Source: UBA2206 sp049303905 (GTDB lineage Bacteria > Patescibacteriota > Minisyncoccia > Moranbacterales > UBA2206). Taken from it: a stretch of 64,000 bases of DNA. The translations under genes and the position numbers were made by a program. The DNA lies in NCBI GenBank assembly GCA_049303905.1, contig JBAQNP010000005.1, positions 1 to 64,000 of the forward strand, in the 5' to 3' direction. Positions 1 to 9,400 of this stretch are shown here, piece by piece (within the stretch, counting starts at the first letter, position 1; every line of letters begins with the position of its first letter). The notes below the pieces were generated by a model. That model saw only the letters and a program-made list of their open reading frames with translations, did no database searches and had not been told where the DNA came from.

Positions 1-1151
1 CAGCTTCCGGCCTCAGGTGAAATTGTGCTGGCAGTGCAAGAAGTGATGTTGTTGCCATTTACCGTCCAAGTTAATCTGGTTTTTTCTGCCAGAGAAATTG
101 CAGTTGGCAAAGCGGAAATGGAAACAACGGGAGCGGGGGTAGCACAAGATATAATTTCTTTAACTGGTGGTTTATTCCAAAAATCCTTTATTTGATTATT
201 AACTAAATTATCTATTTCATTTTCCATTAAAGCATATACCCAAATTTGATACTTTTTATTAATTGGCCCCAAGTGAGTATATGTCGGTACAGTCAATTTA
301 TTTAAAATGACATCATTTGAAAAAGGTGTACTGGGCGGTATATTCCAACCATTGCTAACATCATTAATTCTCAAAGAATATAATATGTTATTTTTGGAAA
401 CGGACGTCCAATCAATTTTAACTTTTCCGTTGCTATCGCAAGCGGCAATAATTTTTGGAACAACTACTATTGTTCTAAATGGAGCATTTTTTGACCAATC
501 TCCATAGTCATCTTTAACTCGAAAGTATACTGTTTCTGTTCCAATAGTTGAAAATGTTTTGATGAACTCCTTAGTTCCTCCGCCCTCAAAGAAAGTGCTA
601 GCATCAAAAGCCGGACCGGAATGCCATTGATACTGAGCAATGCTTCCGTCATCACTCCCCTCCCCATTAAAAATAATTGAATCCCCAATATTAACAATTA
701 TTCGTTCTTCATCAATTGGATAGTTTGGCAGAGTGATAATGGCGGTTGGAATTACATTTTTAACTGTTATTGTTACGCTTGGCGCATCAGTTGGATAAGT
801 TGTAGTAGCTGACCAAGTGCCACTATCATCTTTAACTCGAAAGTATATTGTTTCTGTTCCAATAGTTGAAAATGTTTTGGTAAATTCTTTAGCATTCCCG
901 CCATCAAAAAAAGTGCTGGCATCAAAAGTATTACCGGAGTGCCATTGATATTCTATGATATTATTTCCATCAGTATCGGTTCCATGTCCACTGAAAGTAA
1001 CTTTGTCGCCAGTATGAACAGTTAGATTTTTTACTGGAGTATCGATTATAGCCACAGGACGAGTTGCGCTAGCCTGATTCACAGAAAAACCAAAGAATAC
1101 TATTATACAACAAAAGAGTAAGCCGATGATTTGTGCTTTTTTAATTTTCAT
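1..1151 (-). CDS. Secreted PKD-repeat surface protein (C-terminus beyond window)
   Basis: An open frame of 383 codons runs from an ATG at 1151 off the left edge. The N-terminus is a signal peptide (Lys-rich start, hydrophobic core, cleavage near NQASA). Two PKD-like repeats of about 85 residues follow. Each has the motif YQWHSG, then DASTFF, then FSTIGTET and YFRVKDD, so the two are recent copies of each other. After them comes a fibronectin-like stretch and a start of an Ig-like module (ISALPTAISLAEKTRLTW) of a kind common in CPR surface proteins. It is last in a leftward operon with small one-TM proteins. Role inferred: cell-surface adhesion or structure; no enzymatic motif is visible. Confidence 0.8.
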   Translation of the reverse strand, partial: MKIKKAQIIGLLFCCIIVFFGFSVNQASATRPVAIIDTPVKNLTVHTGDKVTFSGHGTDTDGNNIIEYQWHSGNTFDASTFFDGGNAKEFTKTFSTIGTETIYFRVKDDSGTWSATTTYPTDAPSVTITVKNVIPTAIITLPNYPIDEERIIVNIGDSIIFNGEGSDDGSIAQYQWHSGPAFDASTFFEGGGTKEFIKTFSTIGTETVYFRVKDDYGDWSKNAPFRTIVVVPKIIAACDSNGKVKIDWTSVSKNNILYSLRINDVSNGWNIPPSTPFSNDVILNKLTVPTYTHLGPINKKYQIWVYALMENEIDNLVNNQIKDFWNKPPVKEIISCATPAPVVSISALPTAISLAEKTRLTWTVNGNNITSCTASTISPEAGS

Positions 1152-1166
1152 TTTTTAATTATTTTT

Positions 1167-1577
1167 CTATTTGACTATTATTAACATTAGCTCATTATCC
1201 TGACTATTATATTGAATATCAACTTCTTGATTTAGAGGAACTTCTGCTATGCTGATTTCCTTCAATAAGCCATTGCCTTCTCCTTGCTGAATCTGCTTCA
1301 AAAGAGAAACTCCTTTTTGAGAAATTTTAAGACTTAATTTTTCACCATCACTACCAACTATCTCAGCAGTACCAATATCAATAGATGAAACCTTTCCTTT
1401 GATATTTTGGATTTTATTTTTAACAATTTCCTCTTTTTGAGAAATGTCCTTAGCCATCTCTGTTTCTTTTGGAGTTTGACTATTTTTTTTGTTTCTAATT
1501 ACACCCACCGAAACAACGATCAAAATTATAATCATCACTACTCCGCCAATTATAATGATTCTTTTTTTATTTTCCAT
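1167..1577 (-). CDS. Small one-TM protein, paralogue 1 (DUF5666-like domain)
   Basis: A 136-aa protein with a short cytoplasmic start (MENKKR), one strong transmembrane helix at about residues 7-26, and an extracytoplasmic domain. The domain begins with GKVSSIDIGTAEIV and ends with VDIQYNSQDNELMLIIV. Two neighbours (1611-2033 and 4534-5031) share this layout: a TM segment, a beta-rich (G)K-x-SI-x-I segment and a terminal V-x-I-x-YN motif. The fold recalls the small OB-like DUF5666 family, but that is a guess from pattern only. It sits 15 bp upstream of the PKD protein and 33 bp downstream of its paralogue, so it is probably co-transcribed with the surface proteins. Confidence 0.75.
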   Translation of the reverse strand: MENKKRIIIIGGVVMIIILIVVSVGVIRNKKNSQTPKETEMAKDISQKEEIVKNKIQNIKGKVSSIDIGTAEIVGSDGEKLSLKISQKGVSLLKQIQQGEGNGLLKEISIAEVPLNQEVDIQYNSQDNELMLIIVK

Positions 1578-1610
1578 TTTTTTAAAAATTAATAAATTAT
1601 AAATTAATAT

Positions 1611-2033
1611 TTATTTAACCATAATCAACATAACATCATTAGTCTTGCTGTTATATTGAATCTTAACCTCTTTGTTTTTCATAATATCAAATAATCCAAT
1701 TTCTTTATTAAGAAAATTTCCATCTTTTTGAATTATTTGCATCACAAACGAAGCTCCTGCTTGTGGCACATTAAGTGTTAACTTCTCTCCTTTGCTTGTA
1801 ATAATTTCAATATTATCAATATTAATAGAGACGATCTTACCTATAATGTTTTTGGCATTTGCTATTTCTGTTTTCTTGTCTTCAGTGAGTAAAACAGGCG
1901 GGGCTTGCACATTTTGACCTGAAGAAGTACTTATTTTTTTCTTATAGTTTCTATTTATTATAAATAGAAAAATAACCGCGAACAAGACAACTGCAATAAT
2001 TGAAATTATTAGTATTTTTTTGTGTTGTTGCAT
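1611..2033 (-). CDS. Small one-TM protein, paralogue 2 (DUF5666-like domain)
   Basis: A 140-aa protein with an N-terminal TM helix (about residues 7-27) after MQQHKK, a Lys/Ser/Gln linker, and a domain with GKIVSINIDNIEII, then KGEKLTLNV, and a terminal VKIQYNSKTNDVML. It is clearly homologous to the 136-aa protein encoded next to it; the C-terminal 90 residues align without large gaps. The gene lies between the Cys-rich 818-aa protein and paralogue 1, in the same leftward operon. Function is unknown. The alternation of one-TM paralogues with secreted proteins suggests an accessory or anchoring role in surface assembly, which is inference. Confidence 0.75.
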   Translation of the reverse strand: MQQHKKILIISIIAVVLFAVIFLFIINRNYKKKISTSSGQNVQAPPVLLTEDKKTEIANAKNIIGKIVSINIDNIEIITSKGEKLTLNVPQAGASFVMQIIQKDGNFLNKEIGLFDIMKNKEVKIQYNSKTNDVMLIMVK

Positions 2034-2060
2034 TTTTTAATCTTAAAATTTTTTTATTTT

Positions 2061-4517
2061 TTACGGTTGTACTTCTTTCCAATTACAATCTTTAGTACCA
2101 ACCCCAGAAGTGTTTCCACATTCATTTTTGCAAGGCTCTCCTTTGCAGAAATTTTCACAATGATAAGTAGTATCGCAAGGGAGTGCGCAACCAACAATTT
2201 TAGTTCCGCCAGAACAAACTATAGGATTACTACAATTATCAGTTTCATTCCAAATACTGCCCGGACAATAATTCGCACCATTTTGACAGCCAGCGCTAGT
2301 GCAACAAGTAACTGACTGCCTTGGCAATATCTCCGGATTACCCGTGCCACTATTATTTATCCCCCAAGCCGAGATATCATAAGTTCCATCTGGCAAGGGC
2401 GTAGTGTTAGTATCACAAGAAAATCTATGATTGCCAATAATTCCTTCCGTATTATTAACAAATAAGTCATATTGGTTTGCTGAACAACCTCCTAAAAAAA
2501 CTCTATCGGCAGGAAGAGGTACTTCTTTATAGAAATGAACATCTATAGATTGAGAACTCACATCTGGATCATATGCCCAGCCATTAACATTTATTATGCC
2601 GTTAGCGCAGGTTGCGCTTTCAAAAACTCCAACAGGGTTACCTGCAACTGCAATAGTGACATTTTTTTTACCGGTTGATCTACCATTACTTGCCCAGCAT
2701 TCAATCTCATAAGTTGTTGAAGCAGTAAGAGGTCCGGTTGCTTCAACTCCATCAGTATCATGCCATCCCGTACCACTTGGAGTTGTTCCCCAACAATCTC
2801 TTACGTTTGTAGTGTTCCAACGCACTGTAGTGCCATATCCACTCGCTACATTATAATTATCTGCTCGAAAATTAAGCGTAGGAATAACGCAAGATTTCGT
2901 TCCAGAAACATAATTACAACCATTCCAGCAAGAATCATAGGTACATATACCAGCCAAGGCAGTAGCGTTACAGCTATTATTAGAAATACAACTGCAATCA
3001 TTACCACTGCAATCAACGCAAGTAGTTCCAACCATCTTGTACCCCTCAGCGCAAACAACATCTTTTCCAGTGCATGTTTTTTTGTCATCTGGTTCAGCGC
3101 TATTCCAAACTTTATAATTGCAAGTTCTTGTTTGGGTTGAATTTGATTTATTAGTATATAAATTATTAGACATAATAGTACCTTCGCCTAAGGGAAATGG
3201 ATATGGTCCGTAGTTTTGTGTATAAGTCGGAGAATTATATGTGCATTTATATCCTCCACATGAAAAACGAGAACAAACGGCACTCCAAGAATCACTATTG
3301 GAAGCTGAGACTGATCTAGTGACAGTTTCACCTGAATTTAGATAAGTAGTATATCCAACACAACCAGGTTCTGTGATTGGTTTGGGGATGCCACTACTAA
3401 CTGATGTTGTCCCTGTACATTTTCCAATCTTAGTTGGATCGGCACTATTCCAAACTTCGAAGTTACATGTTCTTGTTTTAGTTGAGCCAGAGCTATTATA
3501 ATATTGATTATTTGCAAAAAGTGAGGTTGAAGAAAATGCAGTGCCAATAATGCCCCCCGAATAATTTTGAGTTTTGCCAGCAGAATAATCACATATGTAG
3601 TTTGAGCAAGAAAAATCAGTACATGTTGCTTTCCATGTGTTGGCGTTTGCAGCTGAAACAGATGCGAGATAGGAACCACCAGAGGCAATTGGTCCCCCAT
3701 TCCAAGCGCTACAACTTGGATCGGTTGGATTAGGAGGCGGATCACCAGGCTTCACAGTCACTGACTGAGTACATGATGTCGTTAAACTAGGGCGAGCACT
3801 ATTATAAAATCTAAAAGTACACGCCCTTGTTTTGTTTGTAGCGGAAGTATTATAGTGTGTCATTGTAGAAGAAATAGTTCCATTTGTAATAGAACCTTCC
3901 GGATAAGTCTGAGTAGTGCCAGTATAATTACACACATAATTAGAACATTGATAATTAGTACAAGACGCCGTATATTTGTCAACACCGGAAGCAGAAAGGG
4001 ATATATTGACAGGTTCACCTGAATCTACGGTAAAAGGACCATTAGCCGTACAACTTGGGGTGTCAACGCAAGTTCCGCTATAGCATTCCATTGGTCTTTG
4101 AGCTGTCCCACAAGATGTTCCGTTGGGGGCATCGGCTGTTGTGCAGGTATTAGATGCTGTGCAAGCTCTTACCTTACAAGTCGGAGGAGTTGGACAATGT
4201 GTTGCATCACTAGGGCAACAATCTACTGCGGTAGCATTTATTGAACCAGCTGTACTGCTAAAAGTACCACTGCTAGTCCAGCACGCCGCATCCATCGTAC
4301 ATGAAGCACTACTGCAGACACCTACTAATTTACCGCCCTTTACATATCCAGCATTACCACTATATTTATTAGATACACTACACCATTTACAACTATTTGT
4401 TTTAGTGTCAGTGCAAGTTTCTCCCAATGAACAGGTATCGCTAGCTCCTGCTTGATTATTTGCTAATAATAAGAATGCTAGTGAAAAGACGAGAGAAACA
4501 AAATATTTTTTCTTCAT
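2061..4517 (-). CDS. Cys-rich secreted protein with three ~105-aa repeats
   Basis: An 818-aa secreted protein. A signal peptide (residues 1-25, ending NNQAGA) is followed by Cys-rich segments and three tandem repeats at about residues 155-260, 265-375 and 378-485. Each repeat has C-x-FSCSNYxC-like cysteines, a TQNY-type turn, then TRTCNF/Y-x-VWNSA. Next come a Cys-rich linker (DCSGNDCSC), an Ig-like module of a kind seen in CPR surface proteins (TTVRWNTTNVRDCW ... STTYEIECWASNG), and a domain beginning with GVFESATCANGIINVNGWAYDP. The tail is again Cys-rich (CKGEPCKNECG). More than 50 cysteines imply heavy disulfide bonding outside the cell. No catalytic motif is seen. Confidence 0.8.
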   Translation of the reverse strand: MKKKYFVSLVFSLAFLLLANNQAGASDTCSLGETCTDTKTNSCKWCSVSNKYSGNAGYVKGGKLVGVCSSASCTMDAACWTSSGTFSSTAGSINATAVDCCPSDATHCPTPPTCKVRACTASNTCTTADAPNGTSCGTAQRPMECYSGTCVDTPSCTANGPFTVDSGEPVNISLSASGVDKYTASCTNYQCSNYVCNYTGTTQTYPEGSITNGTISSTMTHYNTSATNKTRACTFRFYNSARPSLTTSCTQSVTVKPGDPPPNPTDPSCSAWNGGPIASGGSYLASVSAANANTWKATCTDFSCSNYICDYSAGKTQNYSGGIIGTAFSSTSLFANNQYYNSSGSTKTRTCNFEVWNSADPTKIGKCTGTTSVSSGIPKPITEPGCVGYTTYLNSGETVTRSVSASNSDSWSAVCSRFSCGGYKCTYNSPTYTQNYGPYPFPLGEGTIMSNNLYTNKSNSTQTRTCNYKVWNSAEPDDKKTCTGKDVVCAEGYKMVGTTCVDCSGNDCSCISNNSCNATALAGICTYDSCWNGCNYVSGTKSCVIPTLNFRADNYNVASGYGTTVRWNTTNVRDCWGTTPSGTGWHDTDGVEATGPLTASTTYEIECWASNGRSTGKKNVTIAVAGNPVGVFESATCANGIINVNGWAYDPDVSSQSIDVHFYKEVPLPADRVFLGGCSANQYDLFVNNTEGIIGNHRFSCDTNTTPLPDGTYDISAWGINNSGTGNPEILPRQSVTCCTSAGCQNGANYCPGSIWNETDNCSNPIVCSGGTKIVGCALPCDTTYHCENFCKGEPCKNECGNTSGVGTKDCNWKEVQP

Positions 4518-4533
4518 TTTTTTATTTTAAAAT

Positions 4534-5031
4534 TTATAATGTATTTATTTTTTTATCATTCGGATCAGATACCGCAATATTTATATTTATAGTTTTAATA
4601 TCTCTTGTTTTTTCATTATATTCAATAGTAACTTCTTGACCTGATTTCAAATCAGCCAACTTAGCCCATACTTTATTATCTTCATCTCCCCTAGTCACGG
4701 GCGTGGCCGGAGAAGCTAGTTTTATATTAAAAGATTCTTCATTTTTTTTCTTCTCTTCATCATTAGTTGCTTTCATGTCATTTTCTACACTTATGAAAGT
4801 TATTGATTTTTCACCTAATTTTACCAAATAACCAGTTGTTTTTTTTATGTTTTCCTCTGTTTTCTCTTCTTTCATTTTTTCCTGAGAATTTTTTTGATTT
4901 AAAATGTTAGCTGTTTGCGTTTTTATTTTGTTTAAAAATATAAAAATAAAGTATGTAATCGTAAGAAAAACGACAATGCTAACTAGAATTATTGTGCGCG
5001 TTTTGTTTTTATCCATTTTTTTTGTTTTCAT
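4534..5031 (-). CDS. Small one-TM protein, paralogue 3 (DUF5666-like domain)
   Basis: A 165-aa protein, first gene of the leftward surface operon. It has a basic N-terminus (MKTKKMDKNKTR), one TM helix at about residues 13-32, a charged coiled linker rich in E and K, then a domain with GYLVKLGEKSITFISV and a terminal VTIEYNEKTRDIKTI. The last segment matches the YN-containing ends of the two downstream paralogues, but this copy carries a longer charged insertion in the middle of the domain. A sigma70-like promoter lies about 30-55 bp upstream. Function unknown. Confidence 0.75.
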   Translation of the reverse strand: MKTKKMDKNKTRTIILVSIVVFLTITYFIFIFLNKIKTQTANILNQKNSQEKMKEEKTEENIKKTTGYLVKLGEKSITFISVENDMKATNDEEKKKNEESFNIKLASPATPVTRGDEDNKVWAKLADLKSGQEVTIEYNEKTRDIKTININIAVSDPNDKKINTL

Positions 5032-5058
5032 AAATTTTAATTTTTAATTTCTATTAAA

Positions 5059-5087
5059 ATAATATCACATTTGTTTGAAAATACCAA
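5059..5087 (-). promoter_or_regulatory. Promoter of the surface-protein operon
   Basis: On the minus strand, TTGGTA (5082-5087), a 17-bp spacer and TATTAT (5059-5064). It lies just upstream of the first gene of the 5031-to-1 operon. Confidence 0.5.
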
Positions 5088-5091
5088 CTGT

Positions 5092-6414
5092 TTAGTTATC
5101 CACACCCCGCCGGAATTCCTGTCCTCGCAATTTTCTGTGGTAGCTAATTGCAAAGCGATGAGCTTCGTTTCTGATTTGTTCGATTATATTTTGGTCTAAT
5201 TCTGGAACATTGCCAAATCTTCGCAAATCTATTTTTTTTCGAGTTGGTCCTTTGGCGACCGCTAAAAGCGGAATTTCCAGTTTATAATTTTTGAGAACTT
5301 GGCGCGCCATATTAAGGTGCCCCGCTCCTCCGTCAAGCAAAATCAGATTTGGTAATGGCCAGCCTCGCGTCGACGAGCGGTCGTCTCCGTGAGTCGAGGC
5401 GAGCCAACTATTTTGAAATCTTCGGATCAAAACTTCCCGCATTGCGCCCACATCATCTGCACCATCAAATGTTTTTATCTTGAATTTTCGATATTGACTC
5501 TTATTCGGCCCCATTTCGCCATACGAATTATCAAACACCACCATTGATCCAACATTAAATTTCCCAGAAATATTGGAAATATCATAGCCTTCAATCCTTA
5601 AATTCCCCCTCTCCTTAATAAGGAGAGGGTCGGGGTGAGGTTTATCCGAAATGAGGGCTACATCCCTGATATGTTGCAAAGCAAAAATTTTGCTTCTAAC
5701 TTCTCCTGCTTTTTCAAATTCTTCTTTTTTTGAATACTCAGTCATTTCTTTTTTCAATTTTGCCAGTAAATTTTTCTTTTTTCCTTCCAGAATCATTCTG
5801 ATCCCTCGAATATTTTTTTGATAATCACTTTTTGAAATAGCCCCCGCATACGGCCCAGGGCAAAGTCCCAACTGAAAATCCAAACAACCTTTTTCCGAAT
5901 TTTCTTTTTTGTTATGATAGGGAAAAATCTTTCTGAGAATTTTCAAAGCAATTTCGATTTGTTTTTTGGAGGTATATGGACCATATATTTTCTCCGTAGG
6001 GAACAAAAATTTTTGTTCCCTACCGCGGAAAATTAAAATTCTAGGAAAATCTTCTTTTGTCATAACAACGTATGAAAATGACTTATCATCTTTACCATCA
6101 ACATTATATTTAGGCTGAAATTTCTTGATGAGTTCCTGCTCCAAAATATACGCCTCCAAAACCGTCTCTGTCTTTCTAATTTCAATATCCTTAACTTCCG
6201 AAATCATCATCTCAATCGGTCTTGAGGATTGCCCCCTCTCTCCTTTATAAGGAGAGGGACTGGGGGTGAGGTGGCGGGAAGCGAAATACGACCCAACCCG
6301 ATCCCTCAGACTTGTCGCTTTTCCAGCATAAACAACACCACCCGCTTTATCTTTAAAAATATACACTCCTGGTGAGTTTGGAAAAGATTTAATTTTTTTG
6401 GAAATATCTGTCAT
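5092..6414 (-). CDS. uvrC: UvrC excinuclease subunit, C-terminally short, with three element-derived insertions
   Basis: UvrC makes the dual incisions of nucleotide excision repair with UvrA and UvrB. At 440 aa it is shorter than the usual about 600. It has an N-terminal GIY-YIG domain (GVYIFKDKAGGVVYAGKA, residues 16-33), a UVR/coiled segment near residues 225-250, and the RNase H-like C-terminal nuclease (EGYDISN, LILLDGGAGH, and a late HRFAISYHR). It stops just after that domain, so the tandem helix-hairpin-helix DNA-binding module is absent. The usual Fe-S cysteine pattern is incomplete (CLDFQLGLCPGPY has Y where a Cys is expected). Residues about 47-64, 258-272 and 337-352 are insertions encoded by palindromic repeats. 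It is 18 bp downstream of uvrA and surely co-transcribed. Confidence 0.93.
   Translation of the reverse strand: MTDISKKIKSFPNSPGVYIFKDKAGGVVYAGKATSLRDRVGSYFASRHLTPSPSPYKGERGQSSRPIEMMISEVKDIEIRKTETVLEAYILEQELIKKFQPKYNVDGKDDKSFSYVVMTKEDFPRILIFRGREQKFLFPTEKIYGPYTSKKQIEIALKILRKIFPYHNKKENSEKGCLDFQLGLCPGPYAGAISKSDYQKNIRGIRMILEGKKKNLLAKLKKEMTEYSKKEEFEKAGEVRSKIFALQHIRDVALISDKPHPDPLLIKERGNLRIEGYDISNISGKFNVGSMVVFDNSYGEMGPNKSQYRKFKIKTFDGADDVGAMREVLIRRFQNSWLASTHGDDRSSTRGWPLPNLILLDGGAGHLNMARQVLKNYKLEIPLLAVAKGPTRKKIDLRRFGNVPELDQNIIEQIRNEAHRFAISYHRKLRGQEFRRGVDN
5362..5402. repeat. Palindromic element family B, inside uvrC
   Basis: Imperfect palindrome with arms GCCTCG(C) and (G)CGAGGC around a GAC-GAGCGGTC core. 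In the uvrC frame it encodes ASTHGDDRSSTRG. A near-identical element lies in uvrA (8210-8250) in the same orientation and frame, and a diverged copy ends the AbrB-like gene (18392-18433). Confidence 0.8.
5603..5645. repeat. Palindromic element family A, inside uvrC (copy 1)
   Basis: Core palindrome CCCTCTCCTTAATAAGGAGAGGG followed by a CGGGGTGAGG tail. It is read in frame by uvrC, giving a PHPDPLLIKERG insertion around residues 258-270. Confidence 0.8.
6226..6274. repeat. Palindromic element family A, inside uvrC (copy 2)
   Basis: Core CCTCTCTCCTTTATAAGGAGAGG plus a GGGGGTGAGG tail. In the uvrC frame it gives LTPSPSPYKGERG (residues about 49-61), between the GIY-YIG core and the rest of that domain. 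Confidence 0.8.
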
Positions 6415-6432
6415 TTTTTTGCATAATACTTT

Positions 6433-9400
6433 CTACTTCCTACTTAATACTTCTTTTAAGTATTTCCCCGTCCAACTTTCTTTGTGATATTTGGCCACTT
6501 CTTCCGGCGTGCCGGAAACAATTAGTTTTCCGCCACCGTCTCCCCCCTCTGGTCCAAGATCAATTATCCAGTCAGCGGTTTTGATCACATCCATATTATG
6601 CTCAATAACCACTACGGTATTGCCAGCATCCACCAAACGATTCAAGACTTTCAAAAGTTTTTTAATATCATCAAAATGCAAACCGGTAGTTGGTTCGTCT
6701 AAAATATAGAGCGTATCGCCTGTGGCTCGGCGAGAAAGTTCAGTCGCCAGCTTTATCCTCTGCGCTTCTCCACCAGAAAGAGTGGTGGCGCTTTGCCCGA
6801 GCTGAATGTATCCCAGACCAACATCTTCCAGGACTGCCAACTTGTCATGAATCTCAGGAAAGTTTTGAAAAAATTCTCGCGCATCTGTTATCGTCAAATC
6901 CAGCACTTCGGCGATATTTTTTTCCTTATATTTTACTTTCAAAGTTTCACTGTTATATCTTTTGCCGGAACATATATCACACGGTAAATATACATCCGGC
7001 ATAAATTGCATTTCAATTTTGAGTTGTCCATCCCCTTGGCAATTATCGCATCTTCCTCCCTTAACATTAAACGAAAATCTCCCAGGAGAATATCCTCTAC
7101 TCTTGCCGTCTCGCGTCTGGGCAAAAAGTTCGCGAATGGGAGTAAAAAGTCCAGTATAGGTGGCTGGATTAGATCTAGGCGTTCTGCCAATCGGACTTTG
7201 ATCAATCATGATAACTTTGTTGATATAGTGCGCACCAACAATTTCGTTGTGTTTTCCAGGACGATCAAGTGTGCGCATAATGTCACGCGCCAAAGATTTG
7301 TATAGAACATCTTCGACTAATGTTGATTTTCCCGAACCGGAAACTCCAGTTACGCAAGTCAAAACTTTCAAAGGAAATTCCACGGTGACATTTTTGAGAT
7401 TATGCTCACGCGCTCCACGCACAATGATTGATTTTTTGTTTTTCATACTCCGTCGGGAAGTTGGAATTTCAATGGATAATTCTTTTCGAAGATACTTAGC
7501 TGTAAGTGATTTTTTGCTTTTCAAAACTTCCTGCGGTGTTCCGGAAGCGATAATTTCTCCACCATGACGCCCCGCTCCTGGACCAATATCCACCAAATGA
7601 TCCGCTGCTAACATTGTTTCTTCGTCGTGCTCCACTACAATCAAGGTATTGCCAATGTCTCGCAGTCGAAGAAGTGTTTCCAATAGCTTTGTGTTGTCTC
7701 TGGCGTGCAAACCAACTGACGGTTCATCAAGAATATAGAGCACGCCCACTAGTTGCGAGCCAATTTGTGAGGCCAAGCGAATTCTTTGTGCTTCTCCGCC
7801 TGCCAAAGTGGCCGCGCTTCGTCCTAGCGTCAAATATCCCAGTCCGACATTTTCCAAAAAACTCAAACGATTCTTAATTTCAACAAGAATTCTCCCAGCA
7901 ATCAATTCTTCTTTTTGGCTAAATTTTATCTCCCTAAAAAATTTCAACGCTTCAAAGATACTCACTGAGGAGATTTCTGAAATATTTTTGCCATGCACTG
8001 TCACCAAAAGAACTTCTTTTTTATATCTTGCACCCAAACATTCTGAACAAGGATTTTGCGACATATATTTTTCCGTATCCGCCCGCACTGAGTCTGATTG
8101 CGTTTTCTTATATTTATCTTGCAAATATCCCACCGCTCCGCGCCAATTCATGTTATATTTCCAAACTGCTCCAGTTTTGCTTCTAAGCGTGACTGGAATT
8201 TGTTCCCCACCTCGCGTCGACGAGCGATCGTCTCCGCGAGTCGAGGCGGGAGCTTCGTCGCTTGAAATCATATCTTTCGCATCCCTATCCCCGTAAAGCA
8301 AGATATTAAAATCCTCTTCCGACAAATCCCGTAGGCGCGTATTTTCTGAAATATGAAAATAATTTGTCACAGCCCGAAGGATTGTTCCTTGCCAATTATT
8401 TTTTTTATAACTCCATGGCATAATCGCCCCTTCAGCAATTGTCTTATTCTTATCCGGTGCCACAAGTTGTGGATCAATTTCTTTTTTTGTCCCTAATCCT
8501 TCACAAGCTGGGCAAGCTCCATAAGGGCTGTTAAAAGAAAACAATCGCGGTTCAATCTCCGGAAATTCAATTTCATGAATTGGACAAGCTAGATTCTGAT
8601 TGAAAACCATTTCATTGACCTTTGACTTTTGACCTTTGACTTTTGACCTTATTTTCACCAATCCTTCTGATAATTTCAACGCTTTTTCCACTCCTTCAAA
8701 AATCCGCGATATATTTTTGTCCGTGATTTCAACTTCGTCCACCAAAATATCAATGCTGTGTTTTTTATATTTTTCTAATTTCATCTGCTCTTTTATTTTG
8801 GCGTTAAGTTCAATTTTTTTTCCATTGACATAAGCAAGGGAATATCCGCGCCGAAACATTTCTGAAAGCATCGTGCCATATTCTCCCTTTCTTTGTCTGA
8901 CAACCGGCGAAAGAATTTCAACAAAACAGCTTTTTTCATTATCTCCTTCTCCTTTATAAGGAGAAGGTGCCCCGCCTTTGCGGGGCGGATGAGGTTGAGG
9001 GATGCACATATCGATTATCCTATCCACAATTTCATCCGTGGAAAGTTTCGTAATTTCCTGTCCGCACTCCGGACAATGCGGGATTCCAATTTTGGCATAA
9101 AGTAACCTGAGATAATCTTGAATTTCCGTGACTGTTCCAACAGTAGAACGCGGATTATGTGAAGCTGCTTTTTGATCGATTGAAATAGCCGGCGAAAGTC
9201 CTTCGATATAATCCACATCCGGCTTGTCCATTTGTCCCAAAAATTGCCGAGCATAAGAAGATAAGCTTTCCAAATAGCGTCTCTGACCTTCCGCAAAAAT
9301 TGTGTCAAAAGCCAGCGTACTCTTGCCAGAACCGCTAATACCCGTAAAAACTATAAATTTGTTTCTCGGAAGCTTAAGATCAATATTTTTCAAATTATGC

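Noticed and set aside
307..507. Plus-strand frame of 66 aa
   Set aside because: It lies antisense within the PKD-repeat gene, whose signal peptide and repeats are clear.
2022..2315. Plus-strand frame across the 818-aa gene
   Set aside because: Shadow of the Cys-rich gene; no ribosome site or domain.
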